NCBI GenBank assembly: GCA_019423635.1 | Contig: JAHZBA010000003.1 | Coordinates: forward strand, 1-64,000 | DNA length: 64,000 nucleotides | Direction: 5' to 3' | DNA from: Clostridiales bacterium | GTDB lineage: Bacteria > Bacillota > Clostridia > Oscillospirales > Oscillospiraceae | Shown here: in pieces, positions 7,242 to 15,581 of the stretch | Layout: each line of letters starts with the position of its first letter | How positions within the stretch are numbered: position 1 is the stretch's first letter | The notes under the pieces: model-generated | Seen by the model: only the letters and a program-made list of their open reading frames with translations | Told to the model about the DNA's origin: nothing | Databases searched by the model: none | Program-made: the position numbers and the translations under genes

Positions 7242-8504
7242 ATGGAAGCGATTCTGGATTTTGTAAACAGCACGGGGTTCGCGCTGTTTGCCCAGGGGGA
7301 CAACTGGAAGTGTCTGGTGATGATTCTCATCGCCTGCGCCCTGTTGTACCTGGGAATTGTGAAGAAATTTGAGCCGCTGCTGCTGGTGCCCATCGCCTTC
7401 GGTATGCTCATCACCAATCTGCCCGGCGCCAATATGTTCCATGAGATCTTCTTCGCCGGTGGACATATCCACTGGGATCTCATTGGCGGCGCGCCGGTGA
7501 CTCAGGAGTTTCTCAACGAGTTGGCCACGGCGCAGGTCTCGGATGCGGTGCTGGCCACGGCTGCCGTGGGCCAGTCCATTACGCCGGGCCTGGTGGACAT
7601 CCTGTACCTGGGCGTGAAGCTGGGCATCTACCCCTGTCTGATCTTCATGGGCGTGGGCGCCATGACCGACTTCGGCCCCCTGATCGCCAACCCCAAGAGC
7701 CTGCTTCTGGGTGCCGCGGCGCAGCTGGGTATTTTCGTCACCTTCGTGGGCTGCCGCCTCTCCGGTCTCTTCACCCCTGCGCAGGCCGGCTCCATCGGCA
7801 TCATCGGCGGCGCAGATGGCCCCACCGCCATCTTTGTCTCCACCCTGCTGGCTCCGGAGCTGCTGGGTCCCATCGCCGTGGCAGCATACAGCTACATGGC
7901 CCTGGTGCCGGTCATCCAGCCCCCCATCATGCGTCTTTTGACCACGGAGGCAGAGCGGAAGATCGTTATGAAGCCCCTGCGGGAGGTCTCCAAGCGGGAG
8001 AAGATCATCTTCCCCATTATGGTAGCTGTGTTTGTGGCCCTGCTGGTACCCTCTGCCGCCCCCCTCATTGCCTGTCTGATGCTGGGCAACCTCTTTAAGG
8101 AGTGCGGCGTGGTGGAGCGCCTGAGCAAGACCGTCCAGAACGAGCTCATCAACATCGTCACCATCTTCCTGGGGGTCTCCGTGGGCTGCACCGCCACCGG
8201 ACGGACCTTCCTCAGCCTCCAGACCATCGCCATCATGGTCATGGGCGTCGTGGCCTTCGGCTTCGGCACCGCCGGCGGCGTGGTTCTGGCCAAGATCATG
8301 AACCTGTTCCTGAAGGAGAAGATCAATCCCCTTATCGGCTCCGCCGGTGTGTCCGCCGTGCCTATGGCGGCCCGGGTTTCCCAGGTGGAGGGCCAGAAGG
8401 CCAACCCCGGCAACTTCCTCTTGATGCACGCCATGGGCCCCAACGTGGCCGGCGTCATCGGCTCCGCCATTGCCGCGGGCGTGATGATCTCGCTTTTCGG
8501 CTGA
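7242..8504 (+). CDS. oadB: Sodium-translocating decarboxylase, beta subunit
   Basis: 420-residue polytopic membrane protein of the OadB/MmdB/GcdB family. It decarboxylates carboxybiotin and couples this to Na+ export. Visible family blocks are the region around GVGAMTDFGP, the GSIGIIGGADGPTAIF loop carrying the conserved Asp, and GVSAVPMAARVSQ near the C-terminus. Length is close to the family norm. It is separated from the alpha gene by about 200 bases rich in hairpins. Confidence 0.94.
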   Translation: MEAILDFVNSTGFALFAQGDNWKCLVMILIACALLYLGIVKKFEPLLLVPIAFGMLITNLPGANMFHEIFFAGGHIHWDLIGGAPVTQEFLNELATAQVSDAVLATAAVGQSITPGLVDILYLGVKLGIYPCLIFMGVGAMTDFGPLIANPKSLLLGAAAQLGIFVTFVGCRLSGLFTPAQAGSIGIIGGADGPTAIFVSTLLAPELLGPIAVAAYSYMALVPVIQPPIMRLLTTEAERKIVMKPLREVSKREKIIFPIMVAVFVALLVPSAAPLIACLMLGNLFKECGVVERLSKTVQNELINIVTIFLGVSVGCTATGRTFLSLQTIAIMVMGVVAFGFGTAGGVVLAKIMNLFLKEKINPLIGSAGVSAVPMAARVSQVEGQKANPGNFLLMHAMGPNVAGVIGSAIAAGVMISLFG

Positions 8505-8514
8505 CGCCATTCCA

Positions 8515-8664
8515 GGGGGGACTGCGTCCCCCCTAGATACGAGACCGCCGCGCCGCCGCTGGCGGCACAACGGTCTCGATACCCCCCTCGCCTTTGCACA
8601 GCAAAGGCGCCACGCCCAATGGCGCGGGCAGTGGTGTTCCGGGCAGGCAAAGCCCGCCCGGAAC
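8515..8664 (+). repeat. Cluster of four stem-loops between oadB and oadA
   Basis: Four consecutive inverted repeats: GGGGGG/CCCCCC (8515-8533), CGAGACCG/CGGTCTCG with an inner GCCGCC/GGCGGC (8540-8578), CGCCTTTGC/GCAAAGGCG (8589-8609) and GTTCCGGGC/GCCCGGAAC (8636-8664). None is followed by a clear T run, so mRNA stabilisation or processing is more likely than termination. Confidence 0.7.
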
Positions 8665-8706
8665 GGATTTGACCCCCGATTCCCTTTTTTTGAAAGGAGG
8701 AGTTTT

Positions 8707-10167
8707 ATGGAAACAATGGAATTTCTCTCGAAGAAGCCCCTGTATATTACTGACACCATCCTCCGGGACGCCCACCAGTCCCAGGCGGCCACCCGGATGC
8801 GGATCGAGGACATGCTCCCCGCCTGCGAGGTGCTGGACTCCATCGGCTACTGGTCCCTGGAGTGCTGGGGCGGCGCGACGTTTGACTCCTGTATGCGCTT
8901 CCTCAATGAGGACCCCTGGGAGCGGCTGCGGAAGCTCCGCAAGGCGTTGCCCAACACGAAGCTGCAGATGCTCTTCCGTGGCCAGAACATCCTGGGCTAC
9001 AAGCATTACGCCGACGATGTGGTGGACGCCTTCTGCCGCAAGTCCATTGAAAACGGCATCGACATCATCCGGATCTTCGACGCGCTGAACGACGTGCGGA
9101 ACCTGGAGCAGGCCATCAAATCCACCAAGAAGTACGGAGGCATGGTGGAGGCCACTTTGAGCTACACCATTTCCCCCATTCACAGCGAGGAGTACTTTGT
9201 CAAGCTGGCCCTGGAGCTGGAGCAGATGGGCGCGGACGTGATCTGCGTCAAGGACATGGCGAACCTCCTGCTGCCCATGGACGCCTACTCTCTGGTCAAG
9301 CGTCTGAAGGAGACCGTGAAGATCCCCATCCACCTGCACACCCACAACACCACCGGCACCGGCGACATGGTGTATCTCATGGCGGCCTACGCCGGCGTGG
9401 ACATCGTGGACACGGCCCTGAGCCCCCTGGCCAACGGCACAGCTCAGCCTGCCACGGAGTCTCTGGTGGCGACCCTCCAGGGCACCGTCCGGGACACCGG
9501 GCTGGATCTGAACAAGATGAGCGAGGCCGCCGCCCACTTCCGGAAGGTCGCCCAGAAGCTCAAGGAGCAGGGCAGCCTGGACCCGAAGGTGCTGAACGTG
9601 GACACCAACACCCTCCTCTATCAGGTCCCCGGCGGGATGCTCAGTAATCTGATCTCCCAGCTCAAGCAGGCGGGCAAGGAGGAGAAGTACTACGACGTGC
9701 TGGCGGAGATTCCCCGTGTCCGCAAGGACTTCGGCTATCCCCCGCTGGTGACCCCCACCAGTCAGATTGTCGGCACCCAGGCCGTCATGAACGTGGTGGT
9801 GGGCAAGTACAAGACCTTCCCCAAGGAGTCCAAGGGCCTTCTCCGGGGTGAGTACGGCCAGGTTCCCGGCGAGGTCAACGAGGAGGTCCGGGCCCTGGCA
9901 GGCATTAAGCCCGAGGACGTCATCACCTGCCGCCCGGCGGATCTGCTGGAGCCGGAGGTGGAGAAGTACCGGGAGGAGTTCAAGGATCTTGCCAAGAGTG
10001 ACGAGGACGTGCTCTCCCTGGCCCTGTTCCCCCAGGTGGCCCCGAAGTTCCTGGCCTGGCGGGACGGCCCCCACGACGAGCAGCCCGCCCCGGCTGCCGC
10101 CGCCCCGAAAGCTGCGGCCCCTGCGGATCCCAACGCCGTGCGGGAGCTGTATGTGGAACTCAAATAA
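8707..10167 (+). CDS. oadA: Oxaloacetate decarboxylase, alpha (carboxyltransferase) subunit
   Basis: 486 residues with a pyruvate-carboxyltransferase-type TIM barrel: TDTILRDAHQSQAATRMR at the N-terminus, LFRGQNILGY, VCVKDMANLL and HLHTHNTTGTG (metal His pair), then the conserved C-terminal PYC/OAD domain (GMLSNLISQLK). This is the OadA/PycB family rather than the GcdA or MmdA acyl-CoA family, so oxaloacetate is the likely substrate. The chain ends in an Ala/Pro linker with no biotin domain, which is supplied by the separate gene at 6870. AAAGGAGG precedes the start. Confidence 0.92.
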   Translation: METMEFLSKKPLYITDTILRDAHQSQAATRMRIEDMLPACEVLDSIGYWSLECWGGATFDSCMRFLNEDPWERLRKLRKALPNTKLQMLFRGQNILGYKHYADDVVDAFCRKSIENGIDIIRIFDALNDVRNLEQAIKSTKKYGGMVEATLSYTISPIHSEEYFVKLALELEQMGADVICVKDMANLLLPMDAYSLVKRLKETVKIPIHLHTHNTTGTGDMVYLMAAYAGVDIVDTALSPLANGTAQPATESLVATLQGTVRDTGLDLNKMSEAAAHFRKVAQKLKEQGSLDPKVLNVDTNTLLYQVPGGMLSNLISQLKQAGKEEKYYDVLAEIPRVRKDFGYPPLVTPTSQIVGTQAVMNVVVGKYKTFPKESKGLLRGEYGQVPGEVNEEVRALAGIKPEDVITCRPADLLEPEVEKYREEFKDLAKSDEDVLSLALFPQVAPKFLAWRDGPHDEQPAPAAAAPKAAAPADPNAVRELYVELK

Positions 10168-10184
10168 CGCGCATTTGAACAGAC

Positions 10185-10221
10185 AAAGGCCCCCGGCATC
10201 AGAAGATGCCGGGGGCCCTTT
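10185..10221. terminator. Bidirectional terminator between oadA and tenA
   Basis: GGCCCCCGGCATC / GATGCCGGGGGCC stem around AGAA, flanked by AAA and TTT, between convergent genes. Confidence 0.9.
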
Positions 10222-10230
10222 GATGCACTC

Positions 10231-10899
10231 TCAAAGATCTGTCCGGGGCCGGCTGCTCATCTGCCAGAAATGCAGCTCATGCTCCGAGCAGATCCGGAAG
10301 ATTTCCAGGCAGCGCCGCCGCCTCGCGGGTGTCAGTTCCCCGCAGATCTGATCCGTATAAGCGCTCCAGCTTCTGCAGAGGGTCTCATAGTGCTCCCCGG
10401 CGTAGTCCCGCACCAGGGGCCAGTAGGGCGTCTTCTGCACCTGGGGCGAGCGGGCCAGCAGCTTCTGGAAAATCCAGCCGTAGCTGAGCATACAGGGAAG
10501 ACACGCCATCATGCACTCCGGGATCCCCTCCCCATCCCGGGCCGCCCGGATCATGCACTCCGTGTAGGCCAGGTTTTCCGGTCTCTGGGGCAGGTGCTGG
10601 ATCTCTCCGTCCTGCAGGCCATAGCGCTTCAAGTAGGAAAGCCGGGTTGCCCCTTCTCCCTCATTGACAAAGGCCAGCAGCGAGTAGAGCGTACGAATCG
10701 TGTCCATGTCCGCCGCCTTGGTCATGCCCCAGGCAAAGACCTTGGCGTATTCCCGCAGATAGAGGCTGTCCTCCACAATGTAGCCCTGGAAGCAGTCCTC
10801 CTCCAGGGTTCCGTTCTCCAGCTTCTGCAAAAATTCCGTGTTCAGGCAGGCCTCCCAGATGGGAAGACTGTCCTCCACACACGCTTTGACAAAGCTCAT
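10231..10899 (-). CDS. tenA: Thiaminase II / aminopyrimidine aminohydrolase
   Basis: 222-residue all-helical TenA. The usual role is salvage of the pyrimidine moiety by hydrolysing aminomethyl-aminopyrimidine to HMP, which ThiD then phosphorylates. ACLPCMLSYGWI matches the active-site Cys region, and the C-terminal CSEHELHFWQMS segment is typical. The start at 10899 follows GGAGGGAG and overlaps the thiT stop by four bases. Last gene of the thiamine operon, followed by a strong terminator. Confidence 0.9.
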   Translation of the reverse strand: MSFVKACVEDSLPIWEACLNTEFLQKLENGTLEEDCFQGYIVEDSLYLREYAKVFAWGMTKAADMDTIRTLYSLLAFVNEGEGATRLSYLKRYGLQDGEIQHLPQRPENLAYTECMIRAARDGEGIPECMMACLPCMLSYGWIFQKLLARSPQVQKTPYWPLVRDYAGEHYETLCRSWSAYTDQICGELTPARRRRCLEIFRICSEHELHFWQMSSRPRTDL

Positions 10900-11504
10900 A
10901 GCTCCCTCCTTCCCGCCGCCCGCCGGAACGCACCCAGCGGCAGCAGCAGTAAAATCGCCAGAGAGATCACACCCTCTGTGAGATGGGAGGAGAGATTGTA
11001 GGCCAGACTGTAGCCCCAGGCTCCCCAGCCGTCCCAGGCGTTCTGGGAAAAGAACACCACGCCGCTGAGCACATGGCCGGCCACCTTGAGCACAACGGCC
11101 AGCGCGGCGGCACATCCCACTCTCCAGCGCGGCGATGTGCCAAGGATTCCGGCATAGCCCAGGCTGGAAAAGCACACCAGATGCTCTACAAATACCTGCG
11201 CCCAGTGGACCGGCTGCCAGCCCGGCAGAAGCAGCATCGCAAGCACACCGCACACCCAGCCGGCGACCATGGCAAGCCGCGGGTCCCACACCAACGCCAG
11301 CACCATCAGCGGCAGCATTCCGCCGCAGGTAATGGAGGAGCCTGTGGGCAACGGGATGCGGACCGCGGAGAGCACCAGCGTCAGCGCGCAGGCCAGCGCG
11401 CCAAGGCACAAAGAGCGGGCATCCAGCCGCAGTCCCCGGCAGAGCCAGAGCGTCACGGCCAGATATCCGGCGGTGAATAATCCGGCAATCCACAGCGCCG
11501 TCAT
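10896..11504 (-). CDS. thiT: ECF thiamine transporter S component
   Basis: 202 residues, about six transmembrane helices. Blocks resembling ThiT are GSSITCGGMLPLMVLAL and HVLSGVVFFSQNAW, with the aromatic and acidic residues that hold thiamine in ThiT structures. It would bind thiamine and pair with a shared ECF energizing module encoded elsewhere. Its position between thiD and tenA under a TPP riboswitch supports thiamine rather than another vitamin. Overlaps both neighbours by four bases (translational coupling). Confidence 0.82.
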   Translation of the reverse strand: MTALWIAGLFTAGYLAVTLWLCRGLRLDARSLCLGALACALTLVLSAVRIPLPTGSSITCGGMLPLMVLALVWDPRLAMVAGWVCGVLAMLLLPGWQPVHWAQVFVEHLVCFSSLGYAGILGTSPRWRVGCAAALAVVLKVAGHVLSGVVFFSQNAWDGWGAWGYSLAYNLSSHLTEGVISLAILLLLPLGAFRRAAGRREL

Positions 11505-12298
11505 GGGATAAACGCTCCCTTCAGGTCAAAGAGGTGATCCAGCGGTCCCCTGCCCTTCCCCAGGTTCAGCATGGCCGCCAGAGCTCCGGAGACGTAGTCC
11601 TTGGCCCGCTGCACCGCCTGTTCCAGCGTCATTCCCTTGGCGAGATTGGAAGCGATGGCGCTGGAGAGGGTACAGCCGGTGCCGTGGGTGTTGGGATTGT
11701 CGATCCGGCGGCCCTGGAACCACCGGCTCTGGCCGTCCTTCCACAGCAGGTCGTTGGCGTCGTTCAGATCGTGGCCGCCCTTGCAGAGCACGGCGCAGCC
11801 GTACTGGCGGCCTATGACCTCCGCGGCCCGCTCCATATCCTCCGGGCTTTGAATGGCCATGCCGGAGAGAATCTCTGCCTCCGGGATGTTGGGAGTAATG
11901 ACCTCGGCCAGAGGCAGCAGCTCTTCTTTCAAGGTATCCACGGCGTCGTCCCGCAGCAGCCGGGACCCTGCGGTGGCCACCATCACCGGGTCCACCACGA
12001 TGTGCTCTGCGCTGTACTGCCGCAGCTTCGCCCCGATGACCCGGATCAGCTCCACGGAGGAGACCATACCGGTCTTCACCGCGTCCGGCACGATGTCCGT
12101 AAACACACAGTCCAGCTGCTCCGCCAGAAATTCCGGAGAGGACTCCGAAATGCTTTTCACGCCGGTCGTATTCTGGGCCACCAGAGCCGTCACCGCCGTC
12201 AGGGCATAGACCCCATGGGCGGTCATGGTCTTGATATCAGCCTGGATACCGGCGCCTCCGCTGGGATCGGTCCCAGCGATCGTCAATGCTGTTTTCAT
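11501..12298 (-). CDS. thiD: Hydroxymethylpyrimidine / phosphomethylpyrimidine kinase
   Basis: 265-residue ribokinase-fold enzyme phosphorylating HMP and HMP-P to HMP-PP for ThiE. The N-terminal TIAGTDPSGGAGIQADIKT and the C-terminal NTHGTGCTLSSAIASNL (anion hole and catalytic region) are diagnostic. It overlaps the thiT start by four bases and follows the thiamine-binding gene after about 100 bases containing a small hairpin. Confidence 0.95.
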   Translation of the reverse strand: MKTALTIAGTDPSGGAGIQADIKTMTAHGVYALTAVTALVAQNTTGVKSISESSPEFLAEQLDCVFTDIVPDAVKTGMVSSVELIRVIGAKLRQYSAEHIVVDPVMVATAGSRLLRDDAVDTLKEELLPLAEVITPNIPEAEILSGMAIQSPEDMERAAEVIGRQYGCAVLCKGGHDLNDANDLLWKDGQSRWFQGRRIDNPNTHGTGCTLSSAIASNLAKGMTLEQAVQRAKDYVSGALAAMLNLGKGRGPLDHLFDLKGAFIP

Positions 12299-12357
12299 GG
12301 AATACTTCCTTTCTTCTCAGCACGATCACGACAGGAAGTGGTGCCCCCGACCTGCCG

Positions 12358-12375
12358 CCGGTCCCGCAGGACCGG
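12358..12375. repeat. Hairpin between the thiamine-binding gene and thiD
   Basis: CCGGTCC / GGACCGG around CGCA inside the thiamine operon. Reading on the minus strand there is no following T run, so full termination is unlikely. Confidence 0.5.
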
Positions 12376-12400
12376 ATTATTTTATAGTTTCCGTTGTCTC

Positions 12401-12703
12401 TCAGGATTTCCGGTACTTCCCCGTCTTCTGGTCGATGGTGAGGATCTCACCCTCCGGCTGATAGACGATCTTGACATAGGAGGTCACCTTGTTGGTGCCG
12501 GCCCGAACGGCCACATGCTGGCACTCCCGGACGATCTCCATCAGCTGGTCGTAATCCTCCCCTTCCACCGTGGTTTCAAAGGCTCCCACCTCATACCGCA
12601 GGCCGGTCCCGGCGATATAGGCGATTACCTCGTCCACGATCCGGCACACCTCCCGGTCGTCATCCGTGTTGGGAAGCACCTGAATGGCAATGCTCGCGCT
12701 CAT
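12401..12703 (-). CDS. Thiamine-binding protein, YkoF/MTH1187 family
   Basis: 100 residues with the ferredoxin-like fold signature of the Thiamine_BP/MTH1187 family: SIAIQVLP at the start, the GTGLRYEVGAFETTVEGEDY segment, and a closing strand around KVTSYVKIVY. YkoF-type proteins bind thiamine or HMP in the cytoplasm; a role here in holding or delivering a pathway intermediate is inferred from family and operon position, not shown. No signal peptide. Confidence 0.82.
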   Translation of the reverse strand: MSASIAIQVLPNTDDDREVCRIVDEVIAYIAGTGLRYEVGAFETTVEGEDYDQLMEIVRECQHVAVRAGTNKVTSYVKIVYQPEGEILTIDQKTGKYRKS

Positions 12704-12746
12704 ACTGTTGTTCCTCCTTCATGAAATGATAGCATTCCTCTGCTCT

Positions 12747-13391
12747 TCAAATCTTCTGCCAGTCCCGCAGGGTCTCGTGGGCGATATCCCGCATCCGTTC
12801 CCACTTGGCGGCCGCACTCTCGTCGTAAACGCCCACAACATGGAAACCTGCTTCCCGGGCCGTTCTGGCCGCATAGGGCGCGTCCTCATAGACGGTGATC
12901 TCCTCCGGCGGCGCGCCCAGCCGCTTTGCCGCGGCCAGGTACACATCCGGCCGGTCCTTCCCCGCTCCCACCTCGTCGCAGGAGAGGAGAAAACGGAAAT
13001 AGGACGCCACGCCCAGCCGCTCCTGGCAGGCCCGCATCAGCTCCTCTGCCGTGGCGGACGCCACGCACATCACCGTGCCCGCCTGACGCAGCGCCTCCAA
13101 ATAGGCCGCCGTACCGGGTTTCAGGGGAATATCCCGCCGGTAGTGCTCCGCCATGACGCCATTCATCTCTGCCGCGATGTCCCCGGCCGTTCCAGGCAGA
13201 CCGAACTCCTGCCGGAACAGCTCGCCGGATTCCAGCATGGTCATGGGGATGGTCCGCTGGAGCACCTCCTCCACATCTCCGCGCACGCCCTTGGAGTGCA
13301 GGAACTCCCGGCCCAGCCGCTCCCAGTAGGTCATGGAGTCCACCAGGGTGCCGTCCATGTCAAAGATAGCAAAGCGGTTATGCATGGCCAT
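12747..13391 (-). CDS. HAD-superfamily phosphatase within the thiamine operon
   Basis: 214 residues of the beta-phosphoglucomutase-like HAD class. Motif I FDMDGTLVDSM, motif II in VASAT, a motif III Lys in GAGKDRPD and motif IV VYEDAPYAA are all present, with an alpha-helical cap between residues of motifs I and II. The substrate cannot be read from sequence; between thiE and the thiamine-binding gene it could dephosphorylate thiamine monophosphate or HMP-P. The ATG at 13391 lies ten bases from GGAG; ATG 13385 is an equally possible start. It overlaps thiE. Confidence 0.85.
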   Translation of the reverse strand: MAMHNRFAIFDMDGTLVDSMTYWERLGREFLHSKGVRGDVEEVLQRTIPMTMLESGELFRQEFGLPGTAGDIAAEMNGVMAEHYRRDIPLKPGTAAYLEALRQAGTVMCVASATAEELMRACQERLGVASYFRFLLSCDEVGAGKDRPDVYLAAAKRLGAPPEEITVYEDAPYAARTAREAGFHVVGVYDESAAAKWERMRDIAHETLRDWQKI

Positions 13392-14040
13392 CCACCATCT
13401 TCTCCGCCAGTGTCCGCAGCTCCGCCGCGGCGCGGCCGGGGTCCTCCGCGCCGAAAATGGCGGAGACCACTGCCACGCCGTCCACACCGCTGCCGCTGAG
13501 ATAGGCAATATTTCCGGCGTGAATGCCGCCGATGGCTACCATGGGAATCCGCACCGCCGCCCGGATGGCCCGGAGCTGCTCCATGGTGATGCCGGTGGCG
13601 TCCTTCTTGGTCCCGGTGGGGAACACCGCCCCCACCCCGATGTAATCCGCGCCGGCCCGCTCCGCCGCCACGGCCTCCTCCACCGTTCCGGCGGAGATCC
13701 CCAGAATCCGGTCCGGTCCCAGAATGGCCCGGAGATCCCGGCCCCGGATGTCGGACTGGCCCATATGCGCCCCGTCGGCGCCGCAGCGGAGAGCAATCTC
13801 CACGCTGTCGTTGACCACAAAGGGCACACGATGCCTGGCGCACAGCTCCCGCAGCTCCGCCGCCTCCGTCTCAAACGCCGCCTCGTCCAGATCCTTCTCC
13901 CGGATCTGCAAAAAGGTGGCGCCGTTTGCCAGCACTCGCTCCACCACGGAGACCAGACGCTCTCCCTCTTTCAGCCACGCCCGGTCCGTCACTGCGTAGA
14001 GCAGCATGGAGCGGCGGACCTCCTCCTCAGTGAATTTCAT
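13378..14040 (-). CDS. thiE: Thiamine-phosphate synthase
   Basis: 220-residue TIM barrel that joins HMP-PP and HET-P to give thiamine phosphate. Family markers are QIREKDLDE, the region ending VVNDSVEIALRCGADGAHMGQ, GVGAVFPTGTKKDATG and VAIGGIHAGNI (phosphate binding). It overlaps thiM upstream and the HAD gene downstream by about 14 bases each. Confidence 0.96.
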   Translation of the reverse strand: MKFTEEEVRRSMLLYAVTDRAWLKEGERLVSVVERVLANGATFLQIREKDLDEAAFETEAAELRELCARHRVPFVVNDSVEIALRCGADGAHMGQSDIRGRDLRAILGPDRILGISAGTVEEAVAAERAGADYIGVGAVFPTGTKKDATGITMEQLRAIRAAVRIPMVAIGGIHAGNIAYLSGSGVDGVAVVSAIFGAEDPGRAAAELRTLAEKMVDGHA

Positions 14041-14851
14041 AGCGAGCCCCCTTTGTAAGCGTATCCTCCGTCAAATTGAAAACCGCGTCAATGAGATCCG
14101 TACGGAAGGTGGCGTTTCCGGTCCCGTTTTTCAGCCGCCGGTCCTCCGCCAGCTCCCCGCAGACCCCCATGGCGGCCATGGCGGCGCAGGCGGCTGTGAG
14201 GGGGTCCTCCGGCATGGCACCGCAGAAGGCCCCGATCAGGGAGGTCACCATGCAGCCGCTGCCGGTGATTCTGGCCATGGTGGCGCAGCCGTTGCGAAGC
14301 ACCATGCTCCGCTCCCCGTCTGTGAGCAGGTCCAGCCTGCCGGACACCGCAATGACGCCGCCGGTGCGCCGGGCCAGCTGCCGCGTCATCTCCAGCGCCG
14401 CCTCCAGGGTCTCCTCGGTCACCACGTCCGGCGCGCCGGCGTCCACACCGCTGCCGGCGGCCGCCTCCCCGGCCAGATACCGGATCTCCGAGGCATTCCC
14501 CCGGATCACCGCGAACCGCACCTCCTCCAAAAGCCGTCTGGCGGCCTCCCGCCGCAGCCGGGTACCGCCCACGGCCACCGGGTCCAGCACCACGGGCACT
14601 CCCAGGCGGTTGGCCTCCCAGCCCGCCTGGACCATGGATTCCGTATCCTCAATGGCCCCCATGTTGCACACCAGCGCCTGGGCGCCGGCGACGGCCTCCG
14701 CCGCCTCCCGCACATCGTGGGCCATGGAGGGCGAGCCCCCCGCTGCCAGAATGATATTGGCGCAGTCGTTCACTGTCACAAAGTTTGTGATGCACTGCAC
14801 CAGGGGCACCCGCTCCCGCACCAGGCGCAGCGCCTTTGCAAAATCCTCCAT
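14027..14851 (-). CDS. thiM: Hydroxyethylthiazole kinase
   Basis: 274-residue ribokinase-like enzyme for thiazole salvage, making HET-P. PLVQCITNFVTVNDCANI, the AAGGSPSMAHD loop and ARITGSGCMVTSLIGAF (catalytic Cys/anion hole) are typical. Two in-frame ATGs lie six bases apart; the second (14851) has correct spacing from AAAGGAG. First gene after the TPP riboswitch and terminator. With thiE and thiD it forms a salvage-only route; thiC and the thiazole synthesis genes are absent from the window. Confidence 0.95.
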   Translation of the reverse strand: MEDFAKALRLVRERVPLVQCITNFVTVNDCANIILAAGGSPSMAHDVREAAEAVAGAQALVCNMGAIEDTESMVQAGWEANRLGVPVVLDPVAVGGTRLRREAARRLLEEVRFAVIRGNASEIRYLAGEAAAGSGVDAGAPDVVTEETLEAALEMTRQLARRTGGVIAVSGRLDLLTDGERSMVLRNGCATMARITGSGCMVTSLIGAFCGAMPEDPLTAACAAMAAMGVCGELAEDRRLKNGTGNATFRTDLIDAVFNLTEDTLTKGARYEIH

Positions 14852-14916
14852 CTCCATCTCCTTTCCGGTTCTTTTGTCCGATGTTCTGCATGAATTTTTC
14901 CCCGGGAAAACAGGAG

Positions 14917-14942
14917 AGCCGCCTCTTCCCACAAGAGCGGCT
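14917..14942 (-). repeat. Second hairpin in the thiM leader
   Basis: AGCCGC-TCTT / AAGA-GGCGGCT stem with a one-base bulge, lying between the attenuator terminator and thiM. Confidence 0.5.
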
Positions 14943-14959
14943 CCGCACTTTTCCGATAC

Positions 14960-14993
14960 AAAAACACCCAAACGATTCATCGTTTGGGTGTTT
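14960..14993 (-). terminator. Attenuator terminator of the TPP riboswitch
   Basis: On the minus strand AAACACCCAAACGAT pairs with ATCGTTTGGGTGTTT, followed by more T, directly downstream of the aptamer. Termination when TPP is bound is the expected mechanism. Confidence 0.88.
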
Positions 14994-15011
14994 GTTCAGC
15001 GTTGGCACATC

Positions 15012-15101
15012 GTCGCATCCCTACGTTGGCATGACCCAAATCAGGTGAGGTCGAGGGACACACCCTCCTCTCAGCTCTCTTTCCGAGAACTCCCTTGCGA
15101 C
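15012..15101 (-). promoter_or_regulatory. TPP riboswitch (Thi-box)
   Basis: The minus strand carries the conserved CTGAGAGGAGGGTG and CCTGATTTGGGTCATGCC elements followed by AACGTAGGGA. The ends GTCGCA and TGCGAC pair as the P1 stem. It precedes the seven-gene thiamine operon. Confidence 0.95.
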
Positions 15102-15105
15102 ACCC

Positions 15106-15134
15106 ATTGTAATACGGCTCCTGACAGATGTCAA
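15106..15134 (-). promoter_or_regulatory. Promoter of the thiamine operon
   Basis: Minus-strand TTGACA (15134-15129), 17-bp spacer and TACAAT (15111-15106), just before the aptamer. It abuts the end of the upstream membrane-protein gene. Confidence 0.88.
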
Positions 15135-15140
15135 GCAGTT

Positions 15141-15581
15141 TCAATACCGCTTTTTCAGCCCCAGGAAGATCACGACTCCAGCCGTCCACTGGAACAGCAG
15201 GTAGGCCCCCAGGTAGAGGACCAGCAGCCGCACGTCCTCCACGATCCCCAGCGCCTTCAGCACCCCTAACACCAAGATGGAAATTGAGATCACCCCCAGC
15301 CCCAGCAGATAGGCATACCGCCCGGAGCGGTCCCGCAGCCGCGACAGCAGCTCGTCGTGCAGTTCAATGGACTCCTGCTCCAGCTTCTCCTGATACCGCG
15401 CCGCATTTTTCGGAGTGCTCCAGTAAAAATACTTCCACACCATCACCAGTCCACCCCCAAGGGCGCCGCCGCCAAGGCCGCAGATCAGGCTGGACTCCCA
15501 CACCCCGAAAAACACCCCCAGCAGCAGGGCGATCCCCACCGCCGTATAGGTGAGGCCCGCCCACAGATTATTCCTTTTCAT
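15141..15581 (-). CDS. Small membrane protein paired with an HTH regulator
   Basis: 146 residues with four hydrophobic helices in two hairpins (about 8-27, 31-50, 90-110 and 115-140) and a charged cytoplasmic segment between them (KNAARYQEKLEQESIELHDE). I do not recognise a named family. The start at 15581 overlaps the end of the HTH gene by 14 bases, so the two are translated together. Such HTH-membrane pairs are common in Firmicutes; the membrane partner may modulate the regulator, which is inference. Confidence 0.75.
   Translation of the reverse strand: MKRNNLWAGLTYTAVGIALLLGVFFGVWESSLICGLGGGALGGGLVMVWKYFYWSTPKNAARYQEKLEQESIELHDELLSRLRDRSGRYAYLLGLGVISISILVLGVLKALGIVEDVRLLVLYLGAYLLFQWTAGVVIFLGLKKRY

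Noticed and set aside
6594..8843. 749-residue minus-strand open frame opposite the decarboxylase operon
   Set aside because: Antisense to three recognised genes; His/Gly-rich low-complexity translation typical of shadow frames.
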